DNA of 64,000 nt from Phascolomyces articulosus (Eukaryota > Mucoromycota > Mucoromycetes > Mucorales > Lichtheimiaceae): the NCBI GenBank assembly GCA_025677815.1, contig JAIXMP010000003.1, positions 992,001 to 1,056,000 on the forward strand, in the 5' to 3' direction. Shown in pieces: positions 62,882-64,000 of this stretch. Under the pieces are notes generated by a model, which saw only the letters and a program-made list of their open reading frames with translations, was not told the origin of the DNA and made no database searches. The translations under genes were made by a program, and so were the position numbers. Numbering within the stretch: position 1 is the first letter of the stretch; every line of letters starts with the position of its first letter.

Positions 62882-63630
62882 AGTTTCTTTTTACAATGAC
62901 ATTTGCAACAGCATATTTTTGTACTTTTTCAATTCTCTTATGATGGATGTAAGCTTAGTTGATTATTCTCTATTATTCTATATGATCGATGGGTGAACCG
63001 GAACTTTTTGTGAGAATAGTTATAATGATAGATTTGGGACTATGTATGTTTATCCTTGATCTCTTCCTTGGTGTTTTCTTTTAGATGATAATAATAAGTT
63101 AGTACATCATATTACGATTATACCCGTTTCCTTTTAAAAATGAAGCTTGTGAATTTCCTTATTTATTTGTATAGGTGCTTTAACTTTGCCTTTGGTGTAA
63201 TGTAGATAGATTTATTATGGAGCAGCCATTTAAATGTTAGAATACGACAGATAGTTCACCAATGATAATAACAGTGTTATAGTCATTTCTGTTTTTCAAT
63301 CAAGCTTATGTATTTTTTTAGAGTCACCATCACTGTTCACGACGATTTAAAAGATTGGTATTATTTACTACATGCTCATTATTATTGTATATGGTGGTGC
63401 TTGTACATTTTATAATTTTATGTAAGGAAAAGATTGTTTTCCTTTTTTTAAAGAGTATATTTGTAACATCCAAAGGAAGATAAGAGAAAAGTGTTTATTA
63501 TTACTGTGTACTAGCTAATAATAACAAGAATAACGGCTTGTACAAATAATAATTCAATACAGCCAAACCAAAATGATAAGTACGTGGCAAAAAAGAATGG
63601 TGCAATGTATAAAACTATAAAGCTGTTTTT
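62882..63630. other. Intergenic
   Basis: AT-rich spacer between the plus-strand segment and the minus-strand peptide gene. Nothing is supported. Confidence 0.5.
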
Positions 63631-63774
63631 TTACATGCAATCACCAGGATCCAGTCCACATCTTTTCTCCTCGGCTACTACGGGTTCATCTTGAACAGTA
63701 TGAGCAACACCAGAAGAGATTGTCAAAAGGGCTAAGACAACAGCAAGTAAAGAGGTAAAAGTAAAAGTATGCAT
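63631..63774 (-). CDS. Small secreted peptide precursor with dibasic processing site
   Basis: A 47-residue single-exon ORF. Residues 1-24 form a clear signal peptide (MHTFTFTSLLAVVLALLTIS, then SGVA). A short acidic spacer follows (HTVQDEPVVAEE), then the Kex2-type dibasic site Lys-Arg, and a nine-residue C-terminus CGLDPGDCM with two cysteines six residues apart, able to form a disulfide ring. The order signal peptide, acidic propeptide, KR, short mature peptide is the usual plan of Kex2-processed fungal peptides, here with a single copy. Every codon is read without gap from the ATG at 63774 to the TAA at 63631. No homologue is recognised and expression is unproven; a 3' exon beyond the stop was looked for and not found. 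Function is unknown: signalling peptide, surface peptide and defence peptide are all open. Confidence 0.65.
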   Translation of the reverse strand: MHTFTFTSLLAVVLALLTISSGVAHTVQDEPVVAEEKRCGLDPGDCM

Positions 63775-64000
63775 GATGATATATATGGATTTCTTGTTTT
63801 AATAAGGACTTGTAACCGTCGTTGTTGTTATTGTGGTTAATTTTCAACAAGCCTTGAAAAACAGCCTTTTCATAGTTTTTCCTCGCTGCTTTGATTATCA
63901 GGAAACCAAGCAGTCATCATCACCAGACATTTCCCATTGATCTTTCTAACAACTAAACTTTATCCATATATTGCTACAAACAAAGAGGCAGATCTTTACA
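63775..64000. other. Upstream region of the peptide gene
   Basis: On the minus strand the ATG at 63774 is preceded by an A-rich leader with ACAATAACAACAACGACGG at about 63,812-63,836, a CAA-rich context seen upstream of other genes here. No clear TATA element. The window ends 226 bases upstream of the start. Confidence 0.4.

Overview
The window looks like nuclear DNA of an early-diverging fungus, most likely Mucoromycota (a Mucorales-type genome). It is AT-rich. Genes carry short spliceosomal introns (about 50-280 nt, GTAAGT-like donors, TAG acceptors). Leaders are pyrimidine- or CAA-rich and proteins contain long Gln/Asn/Ser/Thr tracts. The gene set is fungal: a Csc1/Phm7-type channel, Ach1, Trm44, Sde2, a Rua1-type regulator and F-box propeller proteins. 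No tRNA, rRNA, CRISPR array or intact transposon was found. All exon models come from reading splice sites and checking that the reading phase is kept across every junction. Species placement is inference.

Layout. 0.2-5.6 kb: two divergently oriented paralogous membrane proteins of unknown function flank a decayed repeat-like gene that ends in a strong 39-bp hairpin. 6.2-11 kb, minus strand: a Mid2/Wsc-like cell-surface protein and the intron-rich tRNA Um44 methyltransferase TRM44. 13-25 kb, plus strand: an F-box/WD40 protein, a Rua1-type zinc-binding regulator and a Csc1/OSCA/TMEM63-family channel with a very long tail. 25-31.4 kb is gene-poor, with two short coding relics. 31.4-42.4 kb, plus strand: a small C2H2 protein, two tandem glutaminyl cyclases, a Ca2+/calmodulin-dependent-type kinase with 8- and 11-nt exons, and ACH1. 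42.4-46.8 kb is gene-poor with more relics. 46.8-49 kb, minus: an HSPA12-type Hsp70. 50.6-58.2 kb, plus: a secreted HExxH protein, a Ser-rich orphan and an F-box/RCC1 protein. 58.4-61.6 kb, minus: an acidic nuclear-type protein, a decayed gene and SDE2. The last 2 kb hold an unrecognised coding segment (plus) and a 47-residue secreted peptide precursor (minus).

There are no operons and most genes are unrelated housekeeping or regulatory genes. Shared themes are ubiquitin-linked regulation (two F-box propeller proteins; SDE2, which carries a ubiquitin fold), calcium and osmotic signalling (the channel, whose tail carries five R-x-x-[S/T]-x-P sites, and the kinase) and the secretory or cell-surface compartment (Mid2-like protein, glutaminyl cyclases, HExxH protein, peptide precursor). 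The most unusual items are the dibasic-site peptide precursor, the tail motif array, the microexons inside the kinase catalytic loop, the diverged second glutaminyl cyclase and the 39-bp hairpin.
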